From NCBI RefSeq assembly GCF_006716065.1, contig NZ_VFOL01000001.1, forward strand, positions 682,001-746,000: 64,000 nt of DNA. Reading direction: 5' to 3'. Shown one piece after another: positions 27,497 to 36,184 of this stretch. Made by a program: the position numbers and the translations under genes. Position 1 is the stretch's first letter. Each line of letters begins with the position of its first letter. The notes under the pieces were generated by a model, which had not been told where the DNA came from, made no database searches, and saw only the letters and a list, made by a program, of their open reading frames with translations. The stretch is from Salinispora arenicola (lineage in GTDB: Bacteria; Actinomycetota; Actinomycetes; Mycobacteriales; Micromonosporaceae).

Positions 27497-27521
27497 GCGG
27501 ATCTGCCGCCGGCAGATCCGC
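27497..27521 (+). terminator. Hairpin between regulator and clpP
   Basis: Perfect 11-bp arms (GCGGATCTGCC / GGCAGATCCGC) with a 3-base loop, 20 bases past the regulator stop. It probably terminates or attenuates read-through into clpP, or is an operator. Confidence 0.55.
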
Positions 27522-27607
27522 TGGTCTCCCATACGCCGGCTCGCGCACGCTGGACGGACCGATTCCGGGCGGTCCGTCGCCCACCGACGCGCTGGAGGTA
27601 GCACATC

Positions 27608-28192
27608 GTGATCAGGATGCTGGATGACGGGCCGCGGGGCTTCGGTGACCAGGTGTTCGAGCGGCTGTTGAAGGAGCGGATCGTCTTTCTCGGCACGGAG
27701 GTGACCGACGAATCGGCCAACCGGATCTGCGCCCAGATCCTGCTGCTGGCCGCCGAGGACCCGGACCGGGACATCATGCTCTACATCAACTCACCCGGCG
27801 GCTCGGTGAGCGCGGGAATGGCCGTCTACGACACGATGCGGTTCGTGCACAACGACGTGGCGACGCTGGCGTTGGGCATGGCCGGTTCGATGGGCCAGTT
27901 CCTCCTCTGCGCCGGGGCGGCGGGTAAACGGTACGCACTGCCGCACTCGTGGATCCTCATGCACCAGCCGTCCGGCGGAATGGGTGGCACCGCTGCCGAC
28001 ATCCGAATCCAGGCGGAGAACCTGCTGTACGTGAAGAAAACGACACAGGGCCTGATCGCCCAGCACAGCGGCCGAACGCTGGCGGAGATCCAGCGGGACT
28101 GGGACCGGGATCGCTGGTTCACCCCGGAGCAGGCCCGCGAGTATGGCCTCATCGACCATGTCATCGCACAGGCGGCTGAGCTCACGAGCTGA
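27608..28192 (+). CDS. clpP: ATP-dependent Clp protease proteolytic subunit
   Basis: A 194-residue ClpP. The catalytic triad is Ser94 (GMAGSMGQFLL), His119 (HSWILMHQP) and Asp168 (DWDRDRWF). The usual GMAASMG is GMAGSMG here. INSPGGSVSAGMAVYD is the typical oxyanion region. It forms the barrel that degrades substrates fed by Clp ATPases. GTG start with GGAGG about 10 bases upstream; an ATG four codons on is possible. Because it is single and paired with an XRE gene, it may be an extra ClpP like the PopR-controlled Streptomyces clpP3P4. Confidence 0.92.
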   Translation: MIRMLDDGPRGFGDQVFERLLKERIVFLGTEVTDESANRICAQILLLAAEDPDRDIMLYINSPGGSVSAGMAVYDTMRFVHNDVATLALGMAGSMGQFLLCAGAAGKRYALPHSWILMHQPSGGMGGTAADIRIQAENLLYVKKTTQGLIAQHSGRTLAEIQRDWDRDRWFTPEQAREYGLIDHVIAQAAELTS

Positions 28193-28261
28193 ACCGGGCC
28201 AGCCGTTCTCGGGCAGGCGACCGACGGCGGCACCAGTGATGGGCCCTGTGCTCAAATCGAC

Positions 28262-28286
28262 CTGCCGACGGCATCGGCGTCGGCAG
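28262..28286 (+). terminator. Hairpin downstream of clpP
   Basis: 8-bp arms (CTGCCGAC / GTCGGCAG) with a 9-base loop, 70 bases after the clpP stop. The following 316 bases to 28602 hold no supported gene; GGAGG lies before the next ATG. Confidence 0.5.
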
Positions 28287-28602
28287 AGCCGTAGCGGGCG
28301 GTGGGGCACAAGAAGGGTCCGCGTTCGGCGGGCCGCGTTCCCACTCACACCACTGACGTCGACGACAGGCCCGCCGCTCACACGTCACTGGGCGCCACGC
28401 TCACATAATGAGGGCATGTGGTCCTCGTAAAGGCGCGTGGCTACCCGGCCTCACCCGGCGGGTGAATGACGAATCACCCTAAAGCGGAACGTGGGCTCCC
28501 ATCAAGTTCCCCTTCGTTGCGCGGGCCCAGAACCCCCTTCGACCCCTTCCGCCCCGACGGTAAGATCCTGTTGCTTGACCCACAGCGGGGAGGAAGACCC
28601 AC

Positions 28603-29352
28603 ATGCGATGGAGTATCCCGGCCGGCGCCCTCATTGCGCTGGCCTTTCTGGTTCCGACGGCACCAGCGGTGGCTCAGACCGAATCACCCAGGACGGTGAC
28701 TCAAACCGAGTCACCCGGACTGAACGAGGATTGCGAACCGGTCGAGCGCAAGGTATATAAGGACCTCCGCAATCATCTCAGCATCGATCTGGACAACGCC
28801 CACTTTGGAGAATTGCGGTTGTTGGCCTCCCGGATCCTGCACGAGGCGCACATCAACTCGTTCAATCGTTTGTCTGATGGGATAAACGAGGGACTGGAAG
28901 GCACCGAGGATGAACTTCGAGCCTACCTCAAGGCAGACGTACAGGATGTCTGGCACATTGATCTGCGGATCAGGGTGAACCAGACGGTGGCGCCCGCGGA
29001 TACTGGTCCCGAGGTAGAGGACGCCGGGCAAAAGGCGCTCGACGACGGGTCTGTCGATGCCTTCCTGGCGTATCTGAACGACGGGTTGTACGTCGCACGT
29101 GCGCGTGACTGTGCGTCTCGGCCCACACCGACACCGAGTGTCTCGCCAACCGCCTCGCCCACCGCCACAACAACCGTTGCGCCGACTCCTACTTCTTCCG
29201 CGAGCGTAGGTGTTTCCGGCGGCGAGGGTGGTGGGCTGCCCAAGACCGGTGCCGAAGCCGCAACCGTAGCTGGCATTGGCGGTGCGCTTGTGCTCCTCGG
29301 CGGGGCGGGCTACCTGATCGGACGCCGACGCCGTACCCGTTTCCTGACATAG
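28603..29352 (+). CDS. LPKTG-anchored surface protein
   Basis: A 249-residue protein. Signal peptide at 1-24 (ALIALAFLVPTAPAVAQ), then a Glu/Asp-rich helical domain (residues 40-170) with two similar segments, LRLLASRILHEAHINSF and LRAYLKADVQDVWHIDLRIR. A Pro/Thr/Ser spacer follows (about 171-210). The end is a sortase signal: LPKTGAEA, hydrophobic helix, RRRRTRF. The domain loosely resembles ALF-type repeats of actinomycete surface proteins. GGAGGAAGA precedes the ATG. No sortase gene is nearby. Role unknown. Confidence 0.82.
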   Translation: MRWSIPAGALIALAFLVPTAPAVAQTESPRTVTQTESPGLNEDCEPVERKVYKDLRNHLSIDLDNAHFGELRLLASRILHEAHINSFNRLSDGINEGLEGTEDELRAYLKADVQDVWHIDLRIRVNQTVAPADTGPEVEDAGQKALDDGSVDAFLAYLNDGLYVARARDCASRPTPTPSVSPTASPTATTTVAPTPTSSASVGVSGGEGGGLPKTGAEAATVAGIGGALVLLGGAGYLIGRRRRTRFLT

Positions 29353-29456
29353 CTCGCGAAGCGCCCAGCTCGATGCTTCGTCGAGCTGGGCGCGATCAGC
29401 GCTGTGCTTGCGAGGCTCGTCGTGGTTCGAAGGTACGCTGTTTCGGCTGGCCCACC

Positions 29457-29747
29457 TCAATCGATATGTGCCATCTCATTGAGCACGAATTCATCAACCT
29501 TGCCGGCGGTGGCTTCCGAATATGCCTGCAGGTGCGGGGCATTCATGTGCGCCTGCCAGAGCTCCCGGGACTCCCAGTTCTCGTAGAAGACGAAGTGGGT
29601 AGGGTCACTGTTGTCCTGATGGAGATCGTAGTTGATACACCCTTTTTCCTGACGGGTGATCGGGACAAGCTTCTGGAGTTCAGCCTTGACCAGGTCCACC
29701 TGGTCAGGCTTGGCGTGGATGTTGGCGACAATGGTCAGGTGCGGCAT
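29457..29747 (-). CDS. Antibiotic biosynthesis monooxygenase-fold protein (YgiN-like)
   Basis: A 96-residue single ABM domain: LTIVANIHAKPDQVDLVKAEL, then EKGCINYDLHQDNSDPTHFVFYENWESRELWQAH. These dimeric ferredoxin-like proteins oxidise quinols or aromatic compounds without a cofactor. The nearest relatives by motif are YgiN-type quinol monooxygenases. Confidence 0.9.
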   Translation of the reverse strand: MPHLTIVANIHAKPDQVDLVKAELQKLVPITRQEKGCINYDLHQDNSDPTHFVFYENWESRELWQAHMNAPHLQAYSEATAGKVDEFVLNEMAHID

Positions 29748-29968
29748 TCGACGCTCCAGGCTTCCTCGTCAGGTTCAGTCGTGGATACTTCCCCAAACTA
29801 GCGGAGGAGTCCACCCCAGGCCCGACAAGTCGCCATACAGAGTATGGAAGCGGACCGGATTCAGGGTGCCCCCGCTCTCGGGGCACGGTCGGACCGGCCC
29901 GGTGCGCAGGTCAACCGGGGCACATTGAACGTGATCAGGGCGTACGGCTCGACGCGAGGTAACCCCGC

Positions 29969-31186
29969 TCACTGCTGCGTCGCCGCGGAGTGGACAGACT
30001 TCACCGCTTCCACCACCACCGACGGGGCCTCGTCCTGAACCCAGTGACCGTGGGTGCTGTCACGCCACTGGCCCACGACCTTGTCGGAGTCCCAGTCCGC
30101 CAGAAACCGCTCCAACGGATACCAGTAGGCCGCACCCGTCTCGTCGTCAACACAGTTGGTCCGGGCGGTGACCTCTTCGGTCTCCGGGTGGTAGCCGGGC
30201 ATGCACAGTTTCCGTTCGCCACCCAGAATCGCCAGGTCCACCTTGTAGGGGCCAAAGGCCGTGTCATCGCCGAAGGCAAAAAAAGTCGGTTTTGAATGCA
30301 AGGCAGCCATGTCCTCGTCGAGTTGGTGGAGGAAGGCGCCGTCAGCCACAGTGGCCATGGCGGAGATGTGCACGGGCTCGGTCACCTCCGGATAGCGCAG
30401 ATCATGGGGTGGCTCCGGGGTGAGGTAGGGGCCCCACATCGCATCTCTGAGCGCCGTGTACTCGGTCGACCCCTCCGGTGCGTTGCGCTCGGCGACGCCG
30501 ATTCCGCCGCGCCGAACGAGTTCGCCCTGCGTGTAGAACTCCGGCTCCAACTGCGCGTGGCGCCCGCGGTCGTGCACGGCATGCATGAACGCGGTCTGTC
30601 CCTCCTCGATGTCGTCGAGCCTCCACGCCCAGGTGTTCATCAACACGAGTCCACGTACCTTTTCCGGAGTCGCGGTGCCCGCGGCCAGTCCGATGGGTCC
30701 ACCCCAGTCCTGCAGCACCAGGTAGAGGTCCTCCAGCGCCAGGTCGGCGATGAAATCCTGCAACACCTCCGTGTGCGAACTCGGCAGGTAGTCGAAATCG
30801 TCCACATCTGGCTTGTCGGATAGCCCGAAACCAAACTGGTCGGTAAGTATCACCCGAAACCCGGCCGCGCTCAACGGGTCGACGATCTTTCGGTAGATCA
30901 TACTCCAGGTACCGTTTCCATGGACCGCCAGAACGGTACCCTTGGGCGCCTCACCACCCCTAGGCAGTACATCCACATAGTGGTACGCGAACCCACGCCA
31001 GCGATAGACCTTCGACTGGAACGGATAGACGGTCTCCGCAACCTGAAAGGGCCTCTCCCATTCCGCGCTCGCACTGCTTTCCCGCTTCGGGACATCTCCA
31101 TCAGTGCAGCCCGCCAACGCGGCGAGCGATACCACCGCCGACACCGCAAGGAGACGGACAGACAATTTCCTCGAAACACCGGTCAC
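29969..31186 (-). CDS. Haloalkane-dehalogenase-like lipoprotein
   Basis: A 405-residue alpha/beta hydrolase. Residues 1-22 are a lipoprotein signal ending in the lipobox LAGC. The fold shows VHGNGTWS (halide-binding Asn position of LinB-type enzymes), LQDWGGPIGL (Asp nucleophile and Trp), LVLMNTWAW, and HGHWVQDEAP (catalytic His). These fit haloalkane dehalogenases better than esterases. Membrane anchoring outside the cell is unusual for that group. The GTG at 31186 follows GGGAG at 6 bases. Confidence 0.8.
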   Translation of the reverse strand: MTGVSRKLSVRLLAVSAVVSLAALAGCTDGDVPKRESSASAEWERPFQVAETVYPFQSKVYRWRGFAYHYVDVLPRGGEAPKGTVLAVHGNGTWSMIYRKIVDPLSAAGFRVILTDQFGFGLSDKPDVDDFDYLPSSHTEVLQDFIADLALEDLYLVLQDWGGPIGLAAGTATPEKVRGLVLMNTWAWRLDDIEEGQTAFMHAVHDRGRHAQLEPEFYTQGELVRRGGIGVAERNAPEGSTEYTALRDAMWGPYLTPEPPHDLRYPEVTEPVHISAMATVADGAFLHQLDEDMAALHSKPTFFAFGDDTAFGPYKVDLAILGGERKLCMPGYHPETEEVTARTNCVDDETGAAYWYPLERFLADWDSDKVVGQWRDSTHGHWVQDEAPSVVVEAVKSVHSAATQQ

Positions 31187-31350
31187 GACGATCTCCCATA
31201 TCTCCCGGCCGATCATCATGAGCCTATGTGGCGTGACCTGCTCCAAGAATACGGTGGACCGGACATTCCTTCATGGGGTAAACCCCACCAGACCTGTGCG
31301 CGGAAGTCCCGCCCCGGCCACGAAGGCCGGAGCCGGACAGGCAGGCAGTT

Positions 31351-32103
31351 TCAGGAGGGCTGGTCGGGCCCGGACACCACGCTCCGATCACCGTCTCGAC
31401 GAGTCGATGTCCAGCCCTGTCGCTGTAGCCGTTCGACGCCGTCCAGCAGCAGGTCCAAGGCGAACTCGAACTCGAACTGGTCGTCACAGCCCTGCCCCAC
31501 GACCGACGCATCGTCGTGGGAGGCCGCCACGGCGATCGCCGCGAGATGCGGGAACCGGTCGGCGAACTGAGGCGGTAGGGCCGCCGATGACTCTGGGTTG
31601 CTCGCGCCGGACCGGCCGGCGCTCCGCGCGGCGTCAAACAGTTCCTGACTGAAGCCCAGGGTCCGGCTACCCATCGCGTGCATCACGTGGTGGGTGAGGT
31701 CGGCGGAGAACCCACCGCGGCGGAACGTCCCGACCATCGAGTCGAGGTAGGCGAGGACGGCCGGTGTCGGCGCCGTCCGCGACTCGATCGCGAGTGACAC
31801 CCAGGGGTGGCGCTGCAGCACCCGTCGAGCCGAGAGTATTCGCTCACGGACTGCCTGTTTCCAGTCGGCACCGGGCACGGGAGGGTCGATTTCGCCGATG
31901 GCCACGTCGATCATGCCATTGACCAGTTCGTCCTTGTTGGCCACGTGCTTGTAGAGGGCCATCGGCACGACGCCCAGGTCTTGGGCAAGGTTACGCATGC
32001 TGAGGGAGTCGATCCCGGCCTCGTCGGCGAGCGTGACGGCAGCCCGCAGGATCCGGTCTTTGCTCAGCGGTGTTCGGCGAAGCACCTCAGTCTGCTCAGC
32101 CAT
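31351..32103 (-). CDS. TetR-family regulator
   Basis: A 250-residue TetR protein. SKDRILRAAVTLADEAGIDSLSMRNLAQDLGVVPMALYKHVANKDEL (positions 14-60) is the DNA-binding domain; the rest is a TetR_C_1-like ligand domain with two long helices. ATG at 32103 follows AAGGA. It is divergent from an MDR oxidoreductase, with two matched palindromes between them, so it very likely represses that gene and perhaps itself. Confidence 0.9.
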   Translation of the reverse strand: MAEQTEVLRRTPLSKDRILRAAVTLADEAGIDSLSMRNLAQDLGVVPMALYKHVANKDELVNGMIDVAIGEIDPPVPGADWKQAVRERILSARRVLQRHPWVSLAIESRTAPTPAVLAYLDSMVGTFRRGGFSADLTHHVMHAMGSRTLGFSQELFDAARSAGRSGASNPESSAALPPQFADRFPHLAAIAVAASHDDASVVGQGCDDQFEFEFALDLLLDGVERLQRQGWTSTRRDGDRSVVSGPDQPS

Positions 32104-32144
32104 CTCGTTCCTTGTCTCCGGCGGTGGTGGAAACCTTAACCGCC

Positions 32145-32200
32145 TTGACGAGTGTACGACGTACACCTAAGCTGCCTCCAGTCAGGCGTACGACGTACAC
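32145..32200. promoter_or_regulatory. Two operators and promoter, TetR/MDR divergent region
   Basis: GTGTACGACGTACAC at 32152-32166 (7-bp arms around one base) and GCGTACGACGTACAC at 32186-32200 are two copies of one site, 34 bp centre to centre. TTGACG at 32145 and TAAGCT at 32168 are spaced 17 bp and could be the -35 and -10 of the rightward promoter. The first operator would fill the spacer and the second would cover the start of transcription. Confidence 0.75.
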
Positions 32201-32220
32201 CTAGTCCCTGGGGTAGAAGA

Positions 32221-33204
32221 ATGAAAGCAGTCGTACAAGACCGATATGGTCCGCCGGAGACCCTCGCACTCGCAGACATCGACCCGCCCGCACCCGCCGC
32301 CGACGAGGTACTCGTACGGGTCGAGGCCGCGGCACTCAACGCCTACGACTGGCACGTCATGCGCGGCGATCCACGGCTGGCACGGTTGGCGCTGGGTCGG
32401 TCAAGGCCCCGGGCACGCATTCGAGGCCGGGACTTCGCTGGCGTGGTCGACGCCGTCGGCGCTCACGTCACACAGCTCCGTCCCGGCGATGCCGTTTTCG
32501 GCGACCTCGGCGAGGCCAACGGCGCGTTCGCCGAATACGTGTGTATACCCGAACAACTGGCCGCCCCGAAGCCGACAAACCTCACTCCCCAGCAGGCCGC
32601 TGCCCTTCCTCTCGCCGGCATCACCGCGCTCATGGGGCTGTCCGACGTCGGTCAGGTCGAGCCCGGCCACCGCGTCCTGATCAACGGGGCCTCCGGCGGC
32701 GTCGGTACCCTCGCCGTTCAACTGGCCAAGGCGCTCGGCGCGAGCGTGACCGGAGTGTGCAGCACCCGCAACGTCGACCTGGTCCGCTCCCTTGGCGCCG
32801 ACCACGTCGTCGACTACACCCGCAGCGACTTCACCCGTGGTAGCCGCCGCCACGACGTCGTTCTCGACCTGGTCGGTAACCGCTCGCTCACCGCACTCCG
32901 ACGGGCGCTGACCCCGACCGGCACGCTGGTCCTCTCCGGCGGTGGCGTCTACCGTGGCGGCAGCCTTGTCGGACCGGTCTGGCTCATTACCCGCGGGCGG
33001 CTGCTGGCGCCCTTCGTCCGACACCGCATCGCCATCCTCACCACCGCGCCCAGCCGGACGCACCTCGACACGCTCCGCAACCACGCCGAGGCCGGCCGCC
33101 TCACCCCGGTCATCGACCGGAGCTACCCGCTCCACGAGGTGCCCCAGGCCCTTCGGTACCTCGAAGTCGAACACGCGCGGGCGAAGGTGGTGATAACTGT
33201 CTGA
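32221..33204 (+). CDS. Zinc-independent MDR oxidoreductase (quinone-reductase-like)
   Basis: A 327-residue medium-chain dehydrogenase: AVVQDRYGPPETLALADI at the start, GRDFAGVVDAVG near 80, INGASGGVGTLAVQLAKALG near 157 (NADPH-binding) and GADHVVDYT. No catalytic or structural zinc Cys set is present, so it belongs to the NADPH:quinone reductase/enone reductase group. The ATG at 32221 starts directly beyond the second TetR operator. Confidence 0.9.
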   Translation: MKAVVQDRYGPPETLALADIDPPAPAADEVLVRVEAAALNAYDWHVMRGDPRLARLALGRSRPRARIRGRDFAGVVDAVGAHVTQLRPGDAVFGDLGEANGAFAEYVCIPEQLAAPKPTNLTPQQAAALPLAGITALMGLSDVGQVEPGHRVLINGASGGVGTLAVQLAKALGASVTGVCSTRNVDLVRSLGADHVVDYTRSDFTRGSRRHDVVLDLVGNRSLTALRRALTPTGTLVLSGGGVYRGGSLVGPVWLITRGRLLAPFVRHRIAILTTAPSRTHLDTLRNHAEAGRLTPVIDRSYPLHEVPQALRYLEVEHARAKVVITV

Positions 33205-33384
33205 TTCGAGCGGGAGGCGATCCCGGCACTCCACCGCGATGGCCCACCGCGTCCATGGGACGATTCCCCAGCGCCACCTGGGCGGGAGTGGGGCACGGCC
33301 AGCCGTGCTCTGGCCCGACTCAGGCGCGCCGGGCATTGCGGGTGCGCCAGGCGTAGCAGGCGCCATCGCGGGTAGAAGCCTGGT

Positions 33385-35175
33385 GTGGCGGAGATCAGTG
33401 ACTATGCGTTTCTCGGCGACTGCCAGGGCGCGGCGTTGGTGTCGTCGGACGGGTCCGTGGACTGGTGGTGCCCGCCGCGGTTCGACGCGCCGAGTGTCTT
33501 CGCGCGTCTGCTCGGATCCGCGGGCGGCCACTGGACGATTCGCCCGCGCGGGGAGTACACGACGTCACGCCGCTATCTCGACGGGACCATGGTCGTGCAG
33601 ACCGAGTTCCACACCCAGGACGGGGTGCTGCGGCTGACGGATGCCCTCAGCCTTGGAGTCGGGGAGCGCGGTCACGGGATCGGCCTCGCCTCCCCGCACG
33701 TCCTCCTGCGCCGGGTCGAAGCCGTCGTCGGCACGGCGCAGGTGACGGTCGAGGTCGCGGCCCGGCCGGAGTACGGCCTGGTCAGCCCCACCGTTGCCGG
33801 CGCCACGACGGGGATCGAGATCTCCGGAGGCGCCGACCGACTGACCCTCACCGGCGACCGTGATCTGACCATCGACGGTTCACTGGTGACCGGAGAATTC
33901 ACCCTGGCCGAGGGTGACAGCGCGGTGTTCGCGCTGCACCACCGACGGGCTGCCGATCCACCGACGGTTCCTCTCGACGGGCGTGCGGCGCTGCGGGACA
34001 CCATCGCCGCCTGGCAGTCATGGGACTGCATCCACCAGGGATACCAGGGACCCTACCGGGAGCAGGTCCGCCGCAGCGCCCTCGTCCTCCAGGCGTTGAC
34101 CTACCAGCCGACCGGAGCCGTGATCGCCGCTGCCACCACATCCCTGCCCGAGGAGGTCGGCGGCGAGGCGAACTGGGACTATCGATTCGGCTGGCTCCGC
34201 GACGGCGCCTTCACCCTGAAGGCACTCTGGGTCGCCGCATGCCCGGACGAAGCGCACCGGTTCTTCGACTGGATGGCCGAGTCGGTGGGCTCGGTGGACG
34301 CGGAGGACCATGTCCCGATCATGTTCGGTGCGGCTGGTGAGCGTGACCTCACCGAGCACACCCTCGAGCACCTTGAGGGATACCGCGACAGCCGCCCGGT
34401 ACGGATCGGCAACGATGCCTGGCGGCAGAAGCAACTCGACGTCATCGGCGAGGTGCTCGAGTGCGCCTGGGTCCTGCGGGAGCAACTCACCGACCTGTCG
34501 CCCGCCGCCGCCGGCCTGCTGCGGTCCCTGGCCGACCGGGCTGTGGACACCTGGCAGGAGCCGGACGCCGGTATCTGGGAAGGCCGCGAGGGCCAACGGC
34601 ACTACCTGACCTCGAAGGTGATGTGCTGGCTGGCCCTCGACCGGGCCGTCAAACTGGCACAGCTCCTGGACGCCGAGGCGAAGGTCCCGCAGTGGTCGGA
34701 GGCGATGACCCAGGTCCGCGCGGCGATCCTCACCGAGGGGTGGAGTACCTCGAGCAAGGCGTTCACCGGCGCGTTCGGCTCCGACCACCTGGACGCGGGG
34801 GTCCTGGTCATGCCCATCCTCGGGTTCCTCCCCGCCGACGACGAGCGAGTACTTGCCACAGTGGATGCCATCGAACGAGACCTGGTCCAGGCCGGCCTCG
34901 TGCAACGCTGGACCAGGGCAGGTGACGAGGGCGCCTTCATCATCTGCTCGTACTGGTTGGTCCAGGCCCTCGCCCTGGCCGGGCGCATCGATCAGGCTCG
35001 GCAGGTCTTCGACACCGTCACCGCACGGGCGAACGACCTCGGCCTGCTCGCCGAGGAAATCGACCGACGCGAGGGCAGCCTAATCGGAAACTTCCCCCAG
35101 GCGTTGTCCCACATCGGCCTGATCAACGCCGCGTGGACCATCGGCCAGGTCGAGGCCGCAGCAACCAGATCGTAG
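33385..35175 (+). CDS. Glycoside hydrolase family 15 protein
   Basis: A 596-residue GH15 protein. The N-terminal beta domain begins ISDYAFLGDCQGAALVSSDGSVDWWCPPRFDAPSVFARLL. The (alpha/alpha)6 catalytic domain has NWDYRFGWLRDGAFTLKAL near 264 and ICSYWLVQALALAGR, with FPQALSHIGLINAA at the end. Family members are glucoamylases, glucodextranases or trehalases; the bacterial cytosolic type often acts on trehalose or short maltosaccharides. GTG start at 33385, no signal peptide. Co-directional with the SDR at 35287. Confidence 0.9.
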   Translation: MAEISDYAFLGDCQGAALVSSDGSVDWWCPPRFDAPSVFARLLGSAGGHWTIRPRGEYTTSRRYLDGTMVVQTEFHTQDGVLRLTDALSLGVGERGHGIGLASPHVLLRRVEAVVGTAQVTVEVAARPEYGLVSPTVAGATTGIEISGGADRLTLTGDRDLTIDGSLVTGEFTLAEGDSAVFALHHRRAADPPTVPLDGRAALRDTIAAWQSWDCIHQGYQGPYREQVRRSALVLQALTYQPTGAVIAAATTSLPEEVGGEANWDYRFGWLRDGAFTLKALWVAACPDEAHRFFDWMAESVGSVDAEDHVPIMFGAAGERDLTEHTLEHLEGYRDSRPVRIGNDAWRQKQLDVIGEVLECAWVLREQLTDLSPAAAGLLRSLADRAVDTWQEPDAGIWEGREGQRHYLTSKVMCWLALDRAVKLAQLLDAEAKVPQWSEAMTQVRAAILTEGWSTSSKAFTGAFGSDHLDAGVLVMPILGFLPADDERVLATVDAIERDLVQAGLVQRWTRAGDEGAFIICSYWLVQALALAGRIDQARQVFDTVTARANDLGLLAEEIDRREGSLIGNFPQALSHIGLINAAWTIGQVEAAATRS

Positions 35176-35286
35176 GACGGGGCGGGCTCACCGCTCGGTT
35201 AGGGCTCAGAAAAGCGGGTACCTGATCCCGCGTAACCGACGGTGGTTGTCCGTCGAGTTAGCGGCAGCCAGGGAAGGAGCACGCTG

Positions 35287-36066
35287 ATGACCGGACGACT
35301 GGCGGGCAGGACCGCCATGATCACTGGCTCGGACTCGGGTATCGGGCAGGCCACCGCGATCGAGTTCGGCCGTGAGGGCGCCGACGTGGTGGTGCACTAC
35401 CTGCATGACCACGCGGGGGCGAACCACACCAGGGCCGAGATCGAAAGGGCCGGTCGGCGGGCCGTGGTAGTACAGGGCGACATCAGCGTCGAACACCAGG
35501 TCGAGGCGATGTTCGACGAGGCCGTGGCGCAGTTCGGACAGCTGGACATCCTGATGAACGACGCCGGGGTGGACGCCTCCGGTATCCCCGTCGCCGACCT
35601 GGACACCGAGACCTGGGACCGAGCGATCCGCACCAACCTGTACGGGATGTTCTTCTGCTGCCGGCGGTTCATCCGACACCGCCGCGAACAGGGCGGACAC
35701 GGAAAAATCATCAACATCACCTCCATCCACCAGGAGGTGGCCCGGGCCGGCGGTGCCGACTACGACGCCAGCAAGGGCGGCATGCTGGAGCTCGCCAAGA
35801 GCATCGCCCTGGAGGTGGCCCCGATGCACATGAACGTCAACAACATCGGGCCCGGCATGGTGCTCACCCCGTTCAATCAACAGGCGATCGACGACCCGAA
35901 GTATCTGGAGGAGCAGGTGCAGTCGATTCCGTGGAAACGGGCCGCGCAGCCGGAGGAAATCGCCAAGCTCGCCGTCTTCCTGGCCAGCGACGACGCGGAC
36001 TACGTCACCGGATCGACCTATTTCATGGATGGTGGCCTCATGCAGAACCAGGGGCAGGGGGCGTAG
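35287..36066 (+). CDS. SDR family oxidoreductase, glucose-dehydrogenase-like
   Basis: A 259-residue classical SDR: TAMITGSDSGIGQATA, NITSIHQ with catalytic Ser, YDASKGG with Tyr-Lys, and GSTYFMDGGLM. The usual NNAG is MNDAG here. Similar proteins are annotated as glucose 1-dehydrogenases; sitting next to a GH15 gene and near a gluconolactonase-like gene, it could oxidise released glucose. The ATG at 35287 follows GGAAGGAG. Confidence 0.88.
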   Translation: MTGRLAGRTAMITGSDSGIGQATAIEFGREGADVVVHYLHDHAGANHTRAEIERAGRRAVVVQGDISVEHQVEAMFDEAVAQFGQLDILMNDAGVDASGIPVADLDTETWDRAIRTNLYGMFFCCRRFIRHRREQGGHGKIINITSIHQEVARAGGADYDASKGGMLELAKSIALEVAPMHMNVNNIGPGMVLTPFNQQAIDDPKYLEEQVQSIPWKRAAQPEEIAKLAVFLASDDADYVTGSTYFMDGGLMQNQGQGA

Positions 36067-36184
36067 CCCGGGTTCCTGCCGCCACGAACACGGCGGGTGC
36101 CCCGATGGACGACGGGTTGACTTCAACAAGCGTTTAAGTTCTACCGTCGCTGCATCGCCGACCCGAGTGTTCCTGGAGGAACCC

